DNA of 36,456 bases from CAYQUC01 sp964514215 (GCA_964514215.1 CAZEPW010000037.1:1-36456), one strand, 5' to 3'; positions 8,402 to 16,850 are shown, counted from the stretch's first letter. The notes: a model not told the origin generated them from the letters alone. Translations and numbers: made by a program.

Positions 8402-9358
8402 TTACTCGCTAAATTGTCCATAAGACATTAAGCGTTCATATCTTTTCTCAAGTAAGGCATTAATAGGTAAGGTACCCAAAATTTCAAGACTATTTAATAA
8501 AGCAGTCTTAACACGTTGCGCAGTTAATTCAAGATTTCGATGCGCACCACCTAAAGGTTCTTCTATAATTTCTTCAACAAAACCCAATTCTTTTAATCGC
8601 GGTGCAGTTAAGCCCATGGCCTCGGCCGCATCGGCTGCTTTTTCTGAAGATTTCCATAAAATAGAAGCACAACCTTCAGGAGAAATCACTGAATATGTGC
8701 TGTATTGTAACATTAATAATCTATCACCAACGCCAATAGCTAAAGCCCCACCAGAACCACCTTCACCTATTACCGTTGAAATTATTGGTGTTTTTAATTG
8801 TGACATCACCAATAAATTTTTTGCAATAGCCTCGCTTTGGCCTCGTTCTTCAGCACCAACACCTGGATAAGCACCGGGAGTATCGATAAATGTTAACACC
8901 GGTAATTTATAACGCTCAGCCATTTCCATTAACCGTAATGCTTTACGATAGCCTTCAGGACGAGGCATACCAAAGTTACGACGTATTTTTTCCTTAGTAT
9001 CACGACCTTTTTGTTGGCCAACAATCATCACTGGTTGGCCATCAATCCGAGCCATGCCACCAACAATCGCAGCATCATCAGCATAGGCTCGATCACCATG
9101 TAATTCTTCAAAATCAGTAAATATTAAATTGATGTAATCCAACAAATAAGGACGCTGTGGATGTCGTGCTAATTGTGAGATTTGAGCTGACTTTAAGCTT
9201 GAAAATATGGTTTCAGTTAAATCGCGACTTTTCGACTGCAGTCGGCTGATCTCATCGCTAATATTAATTTCATTATCTGACCCCACAAATCGTAACTCAT
9301 CAATTTTAGCCTCTAAATCAGCAATGGGTTGTTCAAATTCTAAAAAATTCATATTCAT
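8402..9358 (-). CDS. accA: Acetyl-CoA carboxylase carboxyltransferase subunit alpha
   Basis: AccA is the alpha subunit of the carboxyltransferase that transfers CO2 from carboxybiotin to acetyl-CoA, giving malonyl-CoA for fatty-acid synthesis; its partner AccD is not in this window. The 318-residue protein starts with the typical NFLEFEQPIADLEAKIDELR and contains ARHPQRPY, the crotonase-fold segment LTFIDTPGAYPGVGAEERGQSEAIA, and the IGEGGSGGALAIGVGD oxyanion-loop region. Its length is essentially that of E. coli AccA. An alternative ATG two codons in is equally plausible. Position next to dnaE and tilS is the standard gammaproteobacterial arrangement. Confidence 0.97.
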   Translation of the reverse strand: MNMNFLEFEQPIADLEAKIDELRFVGSDNEINISDEISRLQSKSRDLTETIFSSLKSAQISQLARHPQRPYLLDYINLIFTDFEELHGDRAYADDAAIVGGMARIDGQPVMIVGQQKGRDTKEKIRRNFGMPRPEGYRKALRLMEMAERYKLPVLTFIDTPGAYPGVGAEERGQSEAIAKNLLVMSQLKTPIISTVIGEGGSGGALAIGVGDRLLMLQYSTYSVISPEGCASILWKSSEKAADAAEAMGLTAPRLKELGFVEEIIEEPLGGAHRNLELTAQRVKTALLNSLEILGTLPINALLEKRYERLMSYGQFSE

Positions 9359-9587
9359 ACGATAAAGCTCACTTATAATAGTCTTATTATCAACAACTTA
9401 GCACAATATAGTGATGTTGTATATAGGTTAATTGCAAGTACCAGTTACTCCAATTAATACCATTAAATCATTAGCTTGTTATTTTAACACGATTTTAAAA
9501 ATCTGACCGGAAACATATAACTAAATCTGTATTGGAGTTGGATAAACGGTATATGACTAGGTTTTGTCTAAGTAGTTTAAACTCGAG

Positions 9588-9700
9588 ATGCCGGCTCAAA
9601 ACACTACCGGCATGACGGTGAGAATCAAGATCTTAATTAGCCCCGTCACTCCCGTGCGCTTTTAACGGGAGTCCACTACCACCAATATCGAAATAATAAA
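9588..9700. repeat. Palindromic intergenic repeat, copy 1
   Basis: Two hairpins are arranged in tandem. ATGCCGG (9588-9594) pairs with CCGGCAT (9607-9613), and ACTCCCGT (9648-9655) pairs with ACGGGAGT (9665-9672) around a 9-nt loop, followed by a shared tail ending AAATAATAAA. The CACTCCCG...CGGGAGTCCA core resembles the widespread small palindromic intergenic elements of the dRS3/REP type in proteobacteria. The resemblance is by eye and no family has been confirmed. Confidence 0.7.
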
Positions 9701-9720
9701 CTTATTCCGAATAACTAAAG

Positions 9721-9839
9721 ATACCGGCTGTAAATGCGACAAGCATTTATTAACACTACCGGCATGACGATGATAATCAACCCCGTCACTCCCGTACGCT
9801 TTTAACGGGAGTCCACCGCCACTAATATCAAATAATAAA
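9721..9839. repeat. Palindromic intergenic repeat, copy 2, with nested hairpin
   Basis: This is a direct-orientation second copy of the element at 9588-9700. It shares ACACTACCGGCATGACG, the ACTCCCGT/ACGGGAGT hairpin (9788-9795 with 9805-9812) and the AATAATAAA tail. It lacks about 13 bases present between the two hairpins of copy 1. In the loop of its first hairpin it has an extra perfect 7-bp hairpin, TAAATGC (9731-9737) with GCATTTA (9743-9749). The left arm is ATACCGG instead of ATGCCGG. Confidence 0.7.
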
Positions 9840-9847
9840 TTAATAAA

Positions 9848-12800
9848 TTAATAAATTAGTTTCACGCTATTTTCACCTGCGAGTTTTTTTAAACGATGTA
9901 ATAGTTCTTCAGTTGGATGAACACGCCATGCTTGACCTAAGTTTAACTTTGCTTGTGCATCTTCTCGTTTATAATCGACCACTACAGGACAAAAGCCTTC
10001 TTTAAACGGAGTTAATGTTTGTGCTAATTCACTCACAAAACCATTTACTTTATCGGAACTTTCAAGTTGAACTTCAAGGCGTTTCGCATAATTCTCTCGC
10101 GCTTGATCAATATCGAATATATTACGACAACTAACTTTATAACCACCGCTATAATCATCAATACTAACTTCACCTTCAATAACGATTAACCTGTCCTTTG
10201 CCAAGTTATCTCGACAGCGTTCATAGACATCAGAAAAAACGGCTAGCTCAATTCGTGCACTGCGATCATCAATGGTAATAAAAGCCATGCGATCACCACG
10301 TCGAGTATTCATCGTGCGCATTGCAATAATTAAACCAGCAACAATAACCAATTGATCTTTTTTTGGTTTTAACTCAACAATACGTGAACTGGTGAAGTTT
10401 GATAGTTCTTCTAAATAACGATTAATAGGATGTCCGGTTAAATATAATCCCAACGTTTGTTTTTCACAGGACAGTCGTTGTTCTTCACCCCATTCATCTT
10501 GGATGTTATAACTTCCAGGGCCAGTATCATTAACTTCGGTTGTTTCACCAAATAAATCATTTTGTCCTAACCGTGAGTTACGACTGTATTGTTCTGCAAT
10601 TTTAACCGCACCGCCAAGAGTTGCCATTAAGGTTGACCGTGTTTGTTTAAAAACATCTAAAGCACCAGCCATAATTAAACCTTCAAACGTTCGCTTATTA
10701 ACTTTTTTCAAATCGATTCGACGGCATAAATCAAATAAATCATGATAATCACCATTTTGTTCACGCTCATCACTGATATTATCAATTGCGGCTTCACCAA
10801 CCCCTTTAATTGCTCCAAGGCCATAGACAATAGTGGCATTATTCAACACGGTAAAACGATGCGAACATAAATTAACATTGGGTGCTTCAACTTTTAAATT
10901 CATATCACGACATTCATCGATCAAAATCACAACTTTATCAGTATTGTCCATGTCGGCTGATAATACCGCCGCCATGAATTCAGCAGGGAAATGTGCTTTT
11001 AACCAAGCAGTTTGATATGACACCAAGGCATAAGCAGCTGAATGAGATTTATTAAAACCGTAACCTGCAAACTTTTCCATTAAGTCAAAGATATAAGTCG
11101 CAACACTTTCTTCAACATGATTTTTAACCGCACCGTCGGTAAAAATAACACGTTGCTTGGCCATTTCTTCCGGTTTTTTCTTACCCATTGCACGCCGCAG
11201 CATATCCGCAGCACCCAAGGTATAACCTGCCAAAACCTGCGCAATTTGCATAACCTGTTCTTGATATAAAATAACGCCGTAAGTTGGTTTTAAAATTGGT
11301 TCAAGATCTGGATGTGGATAAACGACCTTGGCACGCCCATGTTTTCGATTGATAAAATCATCAACCATACCCGACTGCAAAGGCCCGGGTCTAAATAACG
11401 CAACTAAAGCAATAATGTCTTCAAAATCATCGGGCTGTAAGCGTTTTATTAAATCTTTCATGCCGCGTGATTCAAGTTGAAATACCGCGGTTGTTTGACT
11501 GGCTTTTAATAAAACAAAACTGGCTTTATCATCAAGCGGAATAGTTTCGATATCAACTATATCATCGCCATTTAGTTTACGCGTTTTATTAACGCTCTGT
11601 AACGCCCAATCAATGATCGTTAGCGTACGTAAACCAAGGAAATCAAATTTCACCAAACCAACAGCTTCAACATCATCTTTATCAAGCTGGGTTACAATAC
11701 TACTCGAATCTTGTTCACAATAAAGTGGTGTAAAATCAGTTAATTTTGAAGGTGCAATAACAACACCACCGGCATGTTTACCTGCGTTTCGTTTTAATCC
11801 TTCGAGTTTTTTAGCCAGATCAATTAACTCTTGAACTTCATCATCTTGTTCATAAAGATCGCGTAATGCTTCTTCCTGTTCAAGTGCTTTATCAAGAGTG
11901 ATTCCAATTTCAAACGGAATTAATTTCGCGAGACGATCAACAAAACCATAGGGTTGAGCCAATACCCGTCCGGCATCGCGTATTACGGCTTTTGCAGCCA
12001 TTGAGCCATAAGTTATAATTTGTGATACTTTTTCACGGCCATAGGTTTTGGCAACATATTCTATAACGCGATCACGACCTTCCATACAAAAATCGATATC
12101 AAAATCAGGCATTGAAACCCGCTCTGGATTCAAAAACCGTTCGAACAGCAATTCATATTTAATCGGATCTAAATCGGTGATGGTTAAAGCATAAGCAACC
12201 AAAGAACCCGCGCCCGACCCCCGCCCGGGCCCAACGGGGATGAGCTGTTCTTTTGCCCATTTAATAAAATCCGATACAATTAAAAAATAACCCGGAAAAC
12301 CCATTTGATTAATCACATCAAGTTCAAGAGCTAAACGCTCATCATACACTTTACGAATTTCGGGAAAATCGGGGGCAGTAACATCAAATAAAAATGCTAA
12401 ACGTTTTTCAAGACCAAGTTTAGATTCTTGAGCTAAAAAATCTTCAATACGCATTCCACTAGGAATCGGATAATTAGGGAGAAAATTTTCTCCTAATGTT
12501 AATTCTAAATTGCAGCGCATTGCGATGTTGACCGTATTCTCGATAGCCTCGGGAATATCGGAAAATAATTCAATCATCTCTGCAGGTGATTTTAAATACT
12601 GTTTTGGGCTATAGTTTTTCGGGCGACGCGGATCATCCAGAGTTCGTCCCTGATTAATACACACTCGCGCTTCATGAGCATCAAAATCATCTTCTACTAA
12701 AAATTGAGTATCGTTTGTAGCGACCACCGGCACATCAAATTTAAGTGCCAAATCAATCGCTAAATGCAAATAGTCTTCTTCTTGGGCTCGCCCGGTTCGT

Positions 12801-13309
12801 TGTAATTCCAGATAAAAGTTATTTGGAAACAATGCCAACCATTTTTGTAATAAACGCTGAGCATCATCGATATTGTTATTTATTAGACATTCACCAATAT
12901 TACCACGACAACCACCAGATAATGCAATTAAACCATCGCTATAGCCTTCTAACCATGCCATATTAAGCATTGGCAAACCACGACGCTGGCCTTCCATAAA
13001 ACATCTAGAAATAAGGTGGGTCATATTTCGATAACCCGATATGTCTTTACAAAGCAAAACAATACGACTTGGCGAAATTGAATTATCATCTTCATGCACC
13101 CAAAGCTCGGCGCCAATGATGGGTTTAATACCGGCTGCTTGTGCTGCCCGATAAAACTTCACCATCGCGAACATGTTATTTTGATCGGTCACCGCAACAG
13201 CCGGCATACCGGCATCCACGGTGGCTTTGATCAACGGTTTAATGCGGATCAAACCATCACTAATGGAATACTCAGAGTGCAGATGAAGGTGAACGAAATT
13301 ATTTTGCAT
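9848..13309 (-). CDS. dnaE: DNA polymerase III subunit alpha
   Basis: DnaE is the replicative polymerase catalytic subunit. The 1153-residue product has nearly the E. coli length. An N-terminal PHP domain begins with FVHLHLHSEYSISDG (His7, His9, His11). The palm contains GPGRGSGAGSLVAY and PDFDIDF with catalytic Asp404 and Asp406, and the third acidic residue lies in VKFDFLGL. Helix-hairpin-helix and OB-fold regions follow, the latter around VIVAGLIIAMRTMNTRRGDRMAF, with a C-terminal tau-binding region. It is separated from accA by a repeat-containing spacer, and from the PP2C/kinase pair by a 104-bp AT-rich gap that includes a run of ten T residues. Confidence 0.98.
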   Translation of the reverse strand: MQNNFVHLHLHSEYSISDGLIRIKPLIKATVDAGMPAVAVTDQNNMFAMVKFYRAAQAAGIKPIIGAELWVHEDDNSISPSRIVLLCKDISGYRNMTHLISRCFMEGQRRGLPMLNMAWLEGYSDGLIALSGGCRGNIGECLINNNIDDAQRLLQKWLALFPNNFYLELQRTGRAQEEDYLHLAIDLALKFDVPVVATNDTQFLVEDDFDAHEARVCINQGRTLDDPRRPKNYSPKQYLKSPAEMIELFSDIPEAIENTVNIAMRCNLELTLGENFLPNYPIPSGMRIEDFLAQESKLGLEKRLAFLFDVTAPDFPEIRKVYDERLALELDVINQMGFPGYFLIVSDFIKWAKEQLIPVGPGRGSGAGSLVAYALTITDLDPIKYELLFERFLNPERVSMPDFDIDFCMEGRDRVIEYVAKTYGREKVSQIITYGSMAAKAVIRDAGRVLAQPYGFVDRLAKLIPFEIGITLDKALEQEEALRDLYEQDDEVQELIDLAKKLEGLKRNAGKHAGGVVIAPSKLTDFTPLYCEQDSSSIVTQLDKDDVEAVGLVKFDFLGLRTLTIIDWALQSVNKTRKLNGDDIVDIETIPLDDKASFVLLKASQTTAVFQLESRGMKDLIKRLQPDDFEDIIALVALFRPGPLQSGMVDDFINRKHGRAKVVYPHPDLEPILKPTYGVILYQEQVMQIAQVLAGYTLGAADMLRRAMGKKKPEEMAKQRVIFTDGAVKNHVEESVATYIFDLMEKFAGYGFNKSHSAAYALVSYQTAWLKAHFPAEFMAAVLSADMDNTDKVVILIDECRDMNLKVEAPNVNLCSHRFTVLNNATIVYGLGAIKGVGEAAIDNISDEREQNGDYHDLFDLCRRIDLKKVNKRTFEGLIMAGALDVFKQTRSTLMATLGGAVKIAEQYSRNSRLGQNDLFGETTEVNDTGPGSYNIQDEWGEEQRLSCEKQTLGLYLTGHPINRYLEELSNFTSSRIVELKPKKDQLVIVAGLIIAMRTMNTRRGDRMAFITIDDRSARIELAVFSDVYERCRDNLAKDRLIVIEGEVSIDDYSGGYKVSCRNIFDIDQARENYAKRLEVQLESSDKVNGFVSELAQTLTPFKEGFCPVVVDYKREDAQAKLNLGQAWRVHPTEELLHRLKKLAGENSVKLIY

Positions 13310-13413
13310 CGTATTAAGTTAACATGAAAAAAAAGCCAACAGTATAAAATTAATTTTTTTTTTAAAATATTATCAATAAGGTAAAAACAGTTAATAAGCC
13401 GTTGATAAAATTA

Positions 13414-14229
13414 TCATTTTTTAACTTTCAATGGCTTACAGCGGTATTCGATAAAACTCAAATCGTCAGGTTTACTGGGATTAGGTAAATTTTCAGTTGT
13501 CATGCGCTCGCAAGCTTTCGTTTTCAGATGAATAGCTGATTTTTTTATCGGATCCTTTCGACAATATTCAATTATTTCATCAATATGCAGGTTATCGAAC
13601 AGTCCATCTGATGCGATTAAAACTGAATCACGAGCGGCTAATTGTACCGTAGGCCCAATTGAAATGTGCATATTACTGTCACCAATCATATTTGACACCA
13701 AATGACGTTCTTCGTGTTGCATTGCTTCCTGCTCACCAAGCACACCGGCCTCAACCGCATAACCAACAGGGGAATGAGAAATGGTTTGCAACTTCACCTT
13801 GCCCCGCTGTCCTACGACTAAAATCATCGAATCCCCCACATGATATGTGCGAACATGGTTATCGTGAATTTCAGCAATAGCAACTGTGGTATAGGCTCCT
13901 ATCCCTAAAGCCAACACCTCATTATTGGCATTTTCGATTCCATTTAAAATAGCATCACGCAATTCCAATTTATTCTGGATACCCTTTAACACGGCTTTAT
14001 TAATACTTTGCACCGTAATTGAAGATGCCAATGCTCCGGCTCGCATGCCACCGGCACCATCGGCTACGATTAACACACACGATTTACTATCAACCGGAAT
14101 AATAGCCAATGAATCTTCATTAACAGAGTCTTTAAAGGGATCTCGGATTGAAAAAAGAGCCACCGAACCCGAAGCAATATTTTGGTAATAACAGTCACTT
14201 GAATCATTTTCAGTAATTATTAAACTCAT
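13414..14229 (-). CDS. PP2C-family serine/threonine phosphatase
   Basis: This 271-residue protein is a metal-dependent PPM/PP2C-type phosphatase, predicted cytosolic with no signal peptide or membrane segment. The metal-binding motifs appear in family order: DSVNEDS (Asn37-Glu38-Asp39), VADGAGG (Asp57), HVGDS (Asp133), ASDGLFD (Asp208) and the closing PDDLSFI (Asp255/Asp256). The usual Arg after GDS is Met here. The sequence begins with the expected GSVALFSIRD strand, so the domain appears complete and without fused sensor domains. It follows an atypical kinase gene by 18 bp on the same strand, so it probably reverses that kinase's phosphorylation. The pair lies between dnaE and gloA, where the usual cluster has no such genes. 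Fold is well supported; the substrate is unknown. Confidence 0.87.
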   Translation of the reverse strand: MSLIITENDSSDCYYQNIASGSVALFSIRDPFKDSVNEDSLAIIPVDSKSCVLIVADGAGGMRAGALASSITVQSINKAVLKGIQNKLELRDAILNGIENANNEVLALGIGAYTTVAIAEIHDNHVRTYHVGDSMILVVGQRGKVKLQTISHSPVGYAVEAGVLGEQEAMQHEERHLVSNMIGDSNMHISIGPTVQLAARDSVLIASDGLFDNLHIDEIIEYCRKDPIKKSAIHLKTKACERMTTENLPNPSKPDDLSFIEYRCKPLKVKK

Positions 14230-14247
14230 TAAGCCGATATTCCTAAC

Positions 14248-14973
14248 TCATTCCCAATCTAATAATTCAAGATGTTCACGCAGTTGACCGGCACTACGAA
14301 ATTTTTTTAAAATTAAAGTCCGCTTTAAACCATTACAAATATACTTGGCTTGCACGGGTAATTTGGCATAATATTTTTTACCGCCAACTATATCATAAAA
14401 TAATCGAACCAGATCAACCACGTCATCATGTATATTAGCCTTCTTTGGTGCACCACACATATACATGTCTAATAATTTGCAATCAAAACCCAAACCATAA
14501 CGCCGCACCATGACATTTTCTGTGTGCAAATCACCATGATACTCACCCAAATAATGGATGTTTTCCATGCCTTTTGCTAATGCGTGTAATAAGTGCAAAG
14601 CCTGAAAAATATCCAAACGTTTGCCAGGTTGATTTGATAAAAACTCACTCAACAATTCACCTTCAACATAATCTGAAATTAAAAATGAAATAGGTTGATT
14701 TTTAAAACTAATAATATCTTGGGTATGATAGTGAATTAAAATTGGGCACTGACGTAATTTATGTAATTTTTTAGCATAAAATAATAAGTTACGATTTTTA
14801 GGATTACGCTGCGGGAAAAAAAACTTAGCGGCACGTTCTATACCCGTGGTACATTCTCTAACAAGATAGACTTCACCTTCCCAACCAGCGCCCAAACGCG
14901 CCACCACTTCATATTTCCGCGCTAAAATTCGACCCGTTTGAAAATCAAAACTGTCGATATCAGATTTTGCCAT
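14248..14973 (-). CDS. Atypical protein-kinase-fold protein paired with PP2C phosphatase
   Basis: This 241-residue protein-kinase-like protein has only a catalytic domain and no transmembrane or extracytoplasmic part. The glycine-rich loop is GAGWEGEVY (Gly28, Gly30, Gly33), the ATP lysine is Lys50 in RAAKFFF, the catalytic loop is HGDLHTEN (Asp148, Asn153), and the metal Asp169 is in LLDM in place of DFG. About 13 residues later comes HDDVVDLVRLFYDIV, which corresponds to helix F. The activation segment is therefore very short and has no APE motif. The segment expected to hold the helix C glutamate (FYAKKLHKL) has no Glu. These traits recall small-molecule or atypical kinases, so protein Ser/Thr specificity is not certain. 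The PP2C gene 18 bp downstream supports a kinase/phosphatase switch. Confidence 0.82.
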   Translation of the reverse strand: MAKSDIDSFDFQTGRILARKYEVVARLGAGWEGEVYLVRECTTGIERAAKFFFPQRNPKNRNLLFYAKKLHKLRQCPILIHYHTQDIISFKNQPISFLISDYVEGELLSEFLSNQPGKRLDIFQALHLLHALAKGMENIHYLGEYHGDLHTENVMVRRYGLGFDCKLLDMYMCGAPKKANIHDDVVDLVRLFYDIVGGKKYYAKLPVQAKYICNGLKRTLILKKFRSAGQLREHLELLDWE

Positions 14974-15059
14974 TATCTAATGATTCCATTTTTAGTGTCC
15001 TTTAAGCATAGCAGTTGTTATTATATGTTCTATTCATCAGCAATATTTTAAGGATTAAT

Positions 15060-15446
15060 ATGCGCTTATTACATACCATGCTGCGTGTTGGCGATTTACA
15101 ACGATCAATTGATTTTTATACCAAAATTTTAGGCATGACATTATTACGCCAAAAAGATTATCCAGAAGGAAAGTTTACCCTTGCTTTTGTTGGTTATGGT
15201 GACGAAACAGACAATACCGCTATAGAATTAACCCATAACTGGGATACTAACGATTACGAACTCGGTAATGGTTTTGGCCACCTAGCCATCGAAGTTGCTG
15301 ATGTTTACCAAGCAACAGCCAATATTAAAGCACAGGGTGGGAAGATTTTACGTGATGCAGGCCCCATGAATGCCGGTAGTACTATCATTGCATTTGTAGA
15401 AGATCCCGATGGTTATGAAATTGAATTACTTGGACCAAAAGAATAA
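15060..15446 (+). CDS. gloA: Lactoylglutathione lyase (glyoxalase I)
   Basis: GloA isomerises the methylglyoxal-glutathione hemithioacetal to S-lactoylglutathione in methylglyoxal detoxification. The 128-residue protein has the metal ligands at exactly the E. coli positions: His5, Glu56, His74 and Glu122. Its compact form lacks the long loops of zinc-type enzymes, suggesting the Ni/Co-dependent class. The open frame extends upstream to a TTG at 15015, but the ATG at 15060 has an AAGGA site (15050-15054) and reproduces the conserved N terminus MRLLHTMLRVGDL. It is transcribed away from the kinase gene and converges on the HNH gene with only 16 bp between stops. Confidence 0.96.
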   Translation: MRLLHTMLRVGDLQRSIDFYTKILGMTLLRQKDYPEGKFTLAFVGYGDETDNTAIELTHNWDTNDYELGNGFGHLAIEVADVYQATANIKAQGGKILRDAGPMNAGSTIIAFVEDPDGYEIELLGPKE

Positions 15447-15462
15447 CACTCCAATTCAAAAA

Positions 15463-16035
15463 TTATATTCTGGATTCGGTTAATGAATTAAATTGCGTTT
15501 TTAAAAAATTCATTTGATCCGATAAAATACGACGATTACGTAACACTAAATATTCTGCCATATTCGGCACAAAAGGCACCGCCAATAACGGCATATGAGC
15601 TTGATCAGGAGTACGACAACCTTTTCGCGTATTGCATTTTTTACATGCCGTAATAACATTCGACCAAGAATCTTTACCACCTTGAGCCACCGGCACAATA
15701 TGATCTCGGGTTAATTTTTTTTCTGTTGACTGTTTACCACAATACAAACAAATATGTTGATCTCGTCGAAACAACTCACGATTATTTAACGGTGGAATGC
15801 GTTTATTATAGGCATATTTATTTTCACCTCGAACTGCGATAATCGAATTCAACTCAACCGTCGTTTGCATACCAGATAACCGAGAATAACCACCGTGCAA
15901 AATAAATCGATGTTCACCTGTCGTCCACACAATTCTATTTCTAGCATGCAAGCAAATGGCTTCTTGCCACGCAATCCATTTCATTGGTGTGCCATTGGCA
16001 TCAAGCCTTAAAATTAGTGGGAAACGAATATCCAC
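15463..16035 (-). CDS. HNH endonuclease family protein
   Basis: This 190-residue protein has a central to C-terminal HNH nuclease domain (about residues 90-142). Zinc-binding CxxC pairs are at Cys96/Cys99 and Cys131/Cys134, the catalytic core is RDHIVP (Asp111-His112), with Asn126 and Asn135 downstream, ending in KKCNTRKGCRTP. The N-terminal 85 residues form a separate conserved-looking region (ILRLDANGTPMKWIAWQEAI) without a recognised catalytic motif. The start is GTG at 16035 with AAGG upstream; a later ATG at codon 18 would remove part of the conserved N terminus. No methyltransferase, intein or phage gene is adjacent, so it is probably a stand-alone chromosomal nuclease of unknown role and not part of a restriction system. 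Confidence 0.85.
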   Translation of the reverse strand: MDIRFPLILRLDANGTPMKWIAWQEAICLHARNRIVWTTGEHRFILHGGYSRLSGMQTTVELNSIIAVRGENKYAYNKRIPPLNNRELFRRDQHICLYCGKQSTEKKLTRDHIVPVAQGGKDSWSNVITACKKCNTRKGCRTPDQAHMPLLAVPFVPNMAEYLVLRNRRILSDQMNFLKTQFNSLTESRI

Positions 16036-16195
16036 GAAACTACCTTTTTTAAACTATCAATAAAATTATAAATTACCTTAGGGGGTTATTGCTTGATGAA
16101 GCACAGATTAACAAGTAATGTGATTTGATACTCCACAATAATAAGTAAAGCTCATTTTCAAAATTATTCCTTATATTTTCAGTATAATTTAGTAA

Positions 16196-16786
16196 TTACT
16201 TGGTATTCTCCAGCACCCGCTTCACCGGCCCAAAACTCAATCGATGAATCTCGGTAATACCCAACGCATTTATTGCCGCAATATGTTGCTTAGTAGGATA
16301 GCCTTTGTGTTTCGCTAAACCATAGCCAGGATAAATTTTGTCGTAATCCTTCATTTCATTATCCCGTGCAACTTTGGCAATAATTGAAGCTGCACTAATA
16401 CAAGCAACACTAGCATCGCCTTTTATTATTGCTTGAGACGGACAGGGTAGATCCGGACAACGATTACCATCAACTTGGGCAAATTCAGCCATAGGCTGGA
16501 GCTGCAAAACGGCTCTTTTCATCGCCAATAAACTAGCCTGAAGAATATTGATATCATCAATTTCCTCTACCTCAGCTCGACCAATCGCCCAACATAATGC
16601 TTTGTTTTTAATTTCAATGGCTAAATTTTCTCGTTTTTTCTCAGATAAGACTTTTGAGTCCATTAAGCCTTCAATTGGTCGTTTCGGGTCTAAAACAACG
16701 GCAGCCGCCACCACTGGACCGGCTAAAGGCCCCCGTCCGACCTCATCAACACCAGCTATATACTTATAATCTTGTAAATTGTGCAT
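16196..16786 (-). CDS. rnhB: Ribonuclease HII
   Basis: RnhB cleaves the RNA strand of RNA-DNA hybrids and single ribonucleotides misincorporated in DNA. The 196-residue protein begins with the signature YIAGVDEVGRGPLAGPVVAAAV, giving catalytic Asp15 and Glu16. Further acidic residues are in AQVDGNRCPD and near SIIAKVARDNEM, and it ends in the conserved HRLSFGPVK motif. In the standard order rnhB follows lpxB directly; here lpxB is on the other strand and rnhB diverges from gnnA. Downstream, towards HNH, are 160 bp with no recognisable element. Confidence 0.96.
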   Translation of the reverse strand: MHNLQDYKYIAGVDEVGRGPLAGPVVAAAVVLDPKRPIEGLMDSKVLSEKKRENLAIEIKNKALCWAIGRAEVEEIDDINILQASLLAMKRAVLQLQPMAEFAQVDGNRCPDLPCPSQAIIKGDASVACISAASIIAKVARDNEMKDYDKIYPGYGLAKHKGYPTKQHIAAINALGITEIHRLSFGPVKRVLENTK

Positions 16787-16832
16787 TTAACTCACTGTTT
16801 AATTATCATCCGAAATTAGAGATAAGCTAGTA

Positions 16833-16850
16833 TATCGAATTAATTCGATA
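16833..16850. promoter_or_regulatory. 18-bp perfect palindrome between rnhB and gnnA
   Basis: TATCGAATTAATTCGATA is its own reverse complement. It lies in the 204-bp spacer separating the divergent rnhB and gnnA genes, 47 bp from the rnhB start and 141 bp from the gnnA start. Symmetry and location suit a dimeric repressor operator, but no cognate regulator gene is nearby. AT-rich spacers do produce such palindromes by chance at low rates. Confidence 0.35.

Larger units (their letters stand above)
9359..9847. other. 489-bp non-coding spacer between accA and dnaE
   Basis: No credible gene is seen on either strand. The half nearer dnaE (about 9585-9840) holds two diverged copies of a palindromic repeat. 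The half nearer accA (9359-9580) is AT-rich sequence that must contain the accA promoter and the end of the dnaE transcript, but no -35/-10 pair or canonical terminator could be assigned confidently. Confidence 0.7.

Noticed and set aside
9588..9839. Two repeat copies considered as a CRISPR fragment
   Set aside because: The units are about 100 bp with internal hairpins, there are only two, no uniform spacers occur, and no cas genes are present.
13353..13364. Run of ten T residues in the dnaE-PP2C gap as a terminator
   Set aside because: For leftward transcripts it reads as an A run and has no GC-rich stem before it, so it does not form an intrinsic terminator for these genes.
15463..16035. 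HNH gene considered as part of a restriction-modification or homing system
   Set aside because: There is no methyltransferase, specificity subunit, intron or intein boundary nearby; neighbouring genes gloA and rnhB are intact.
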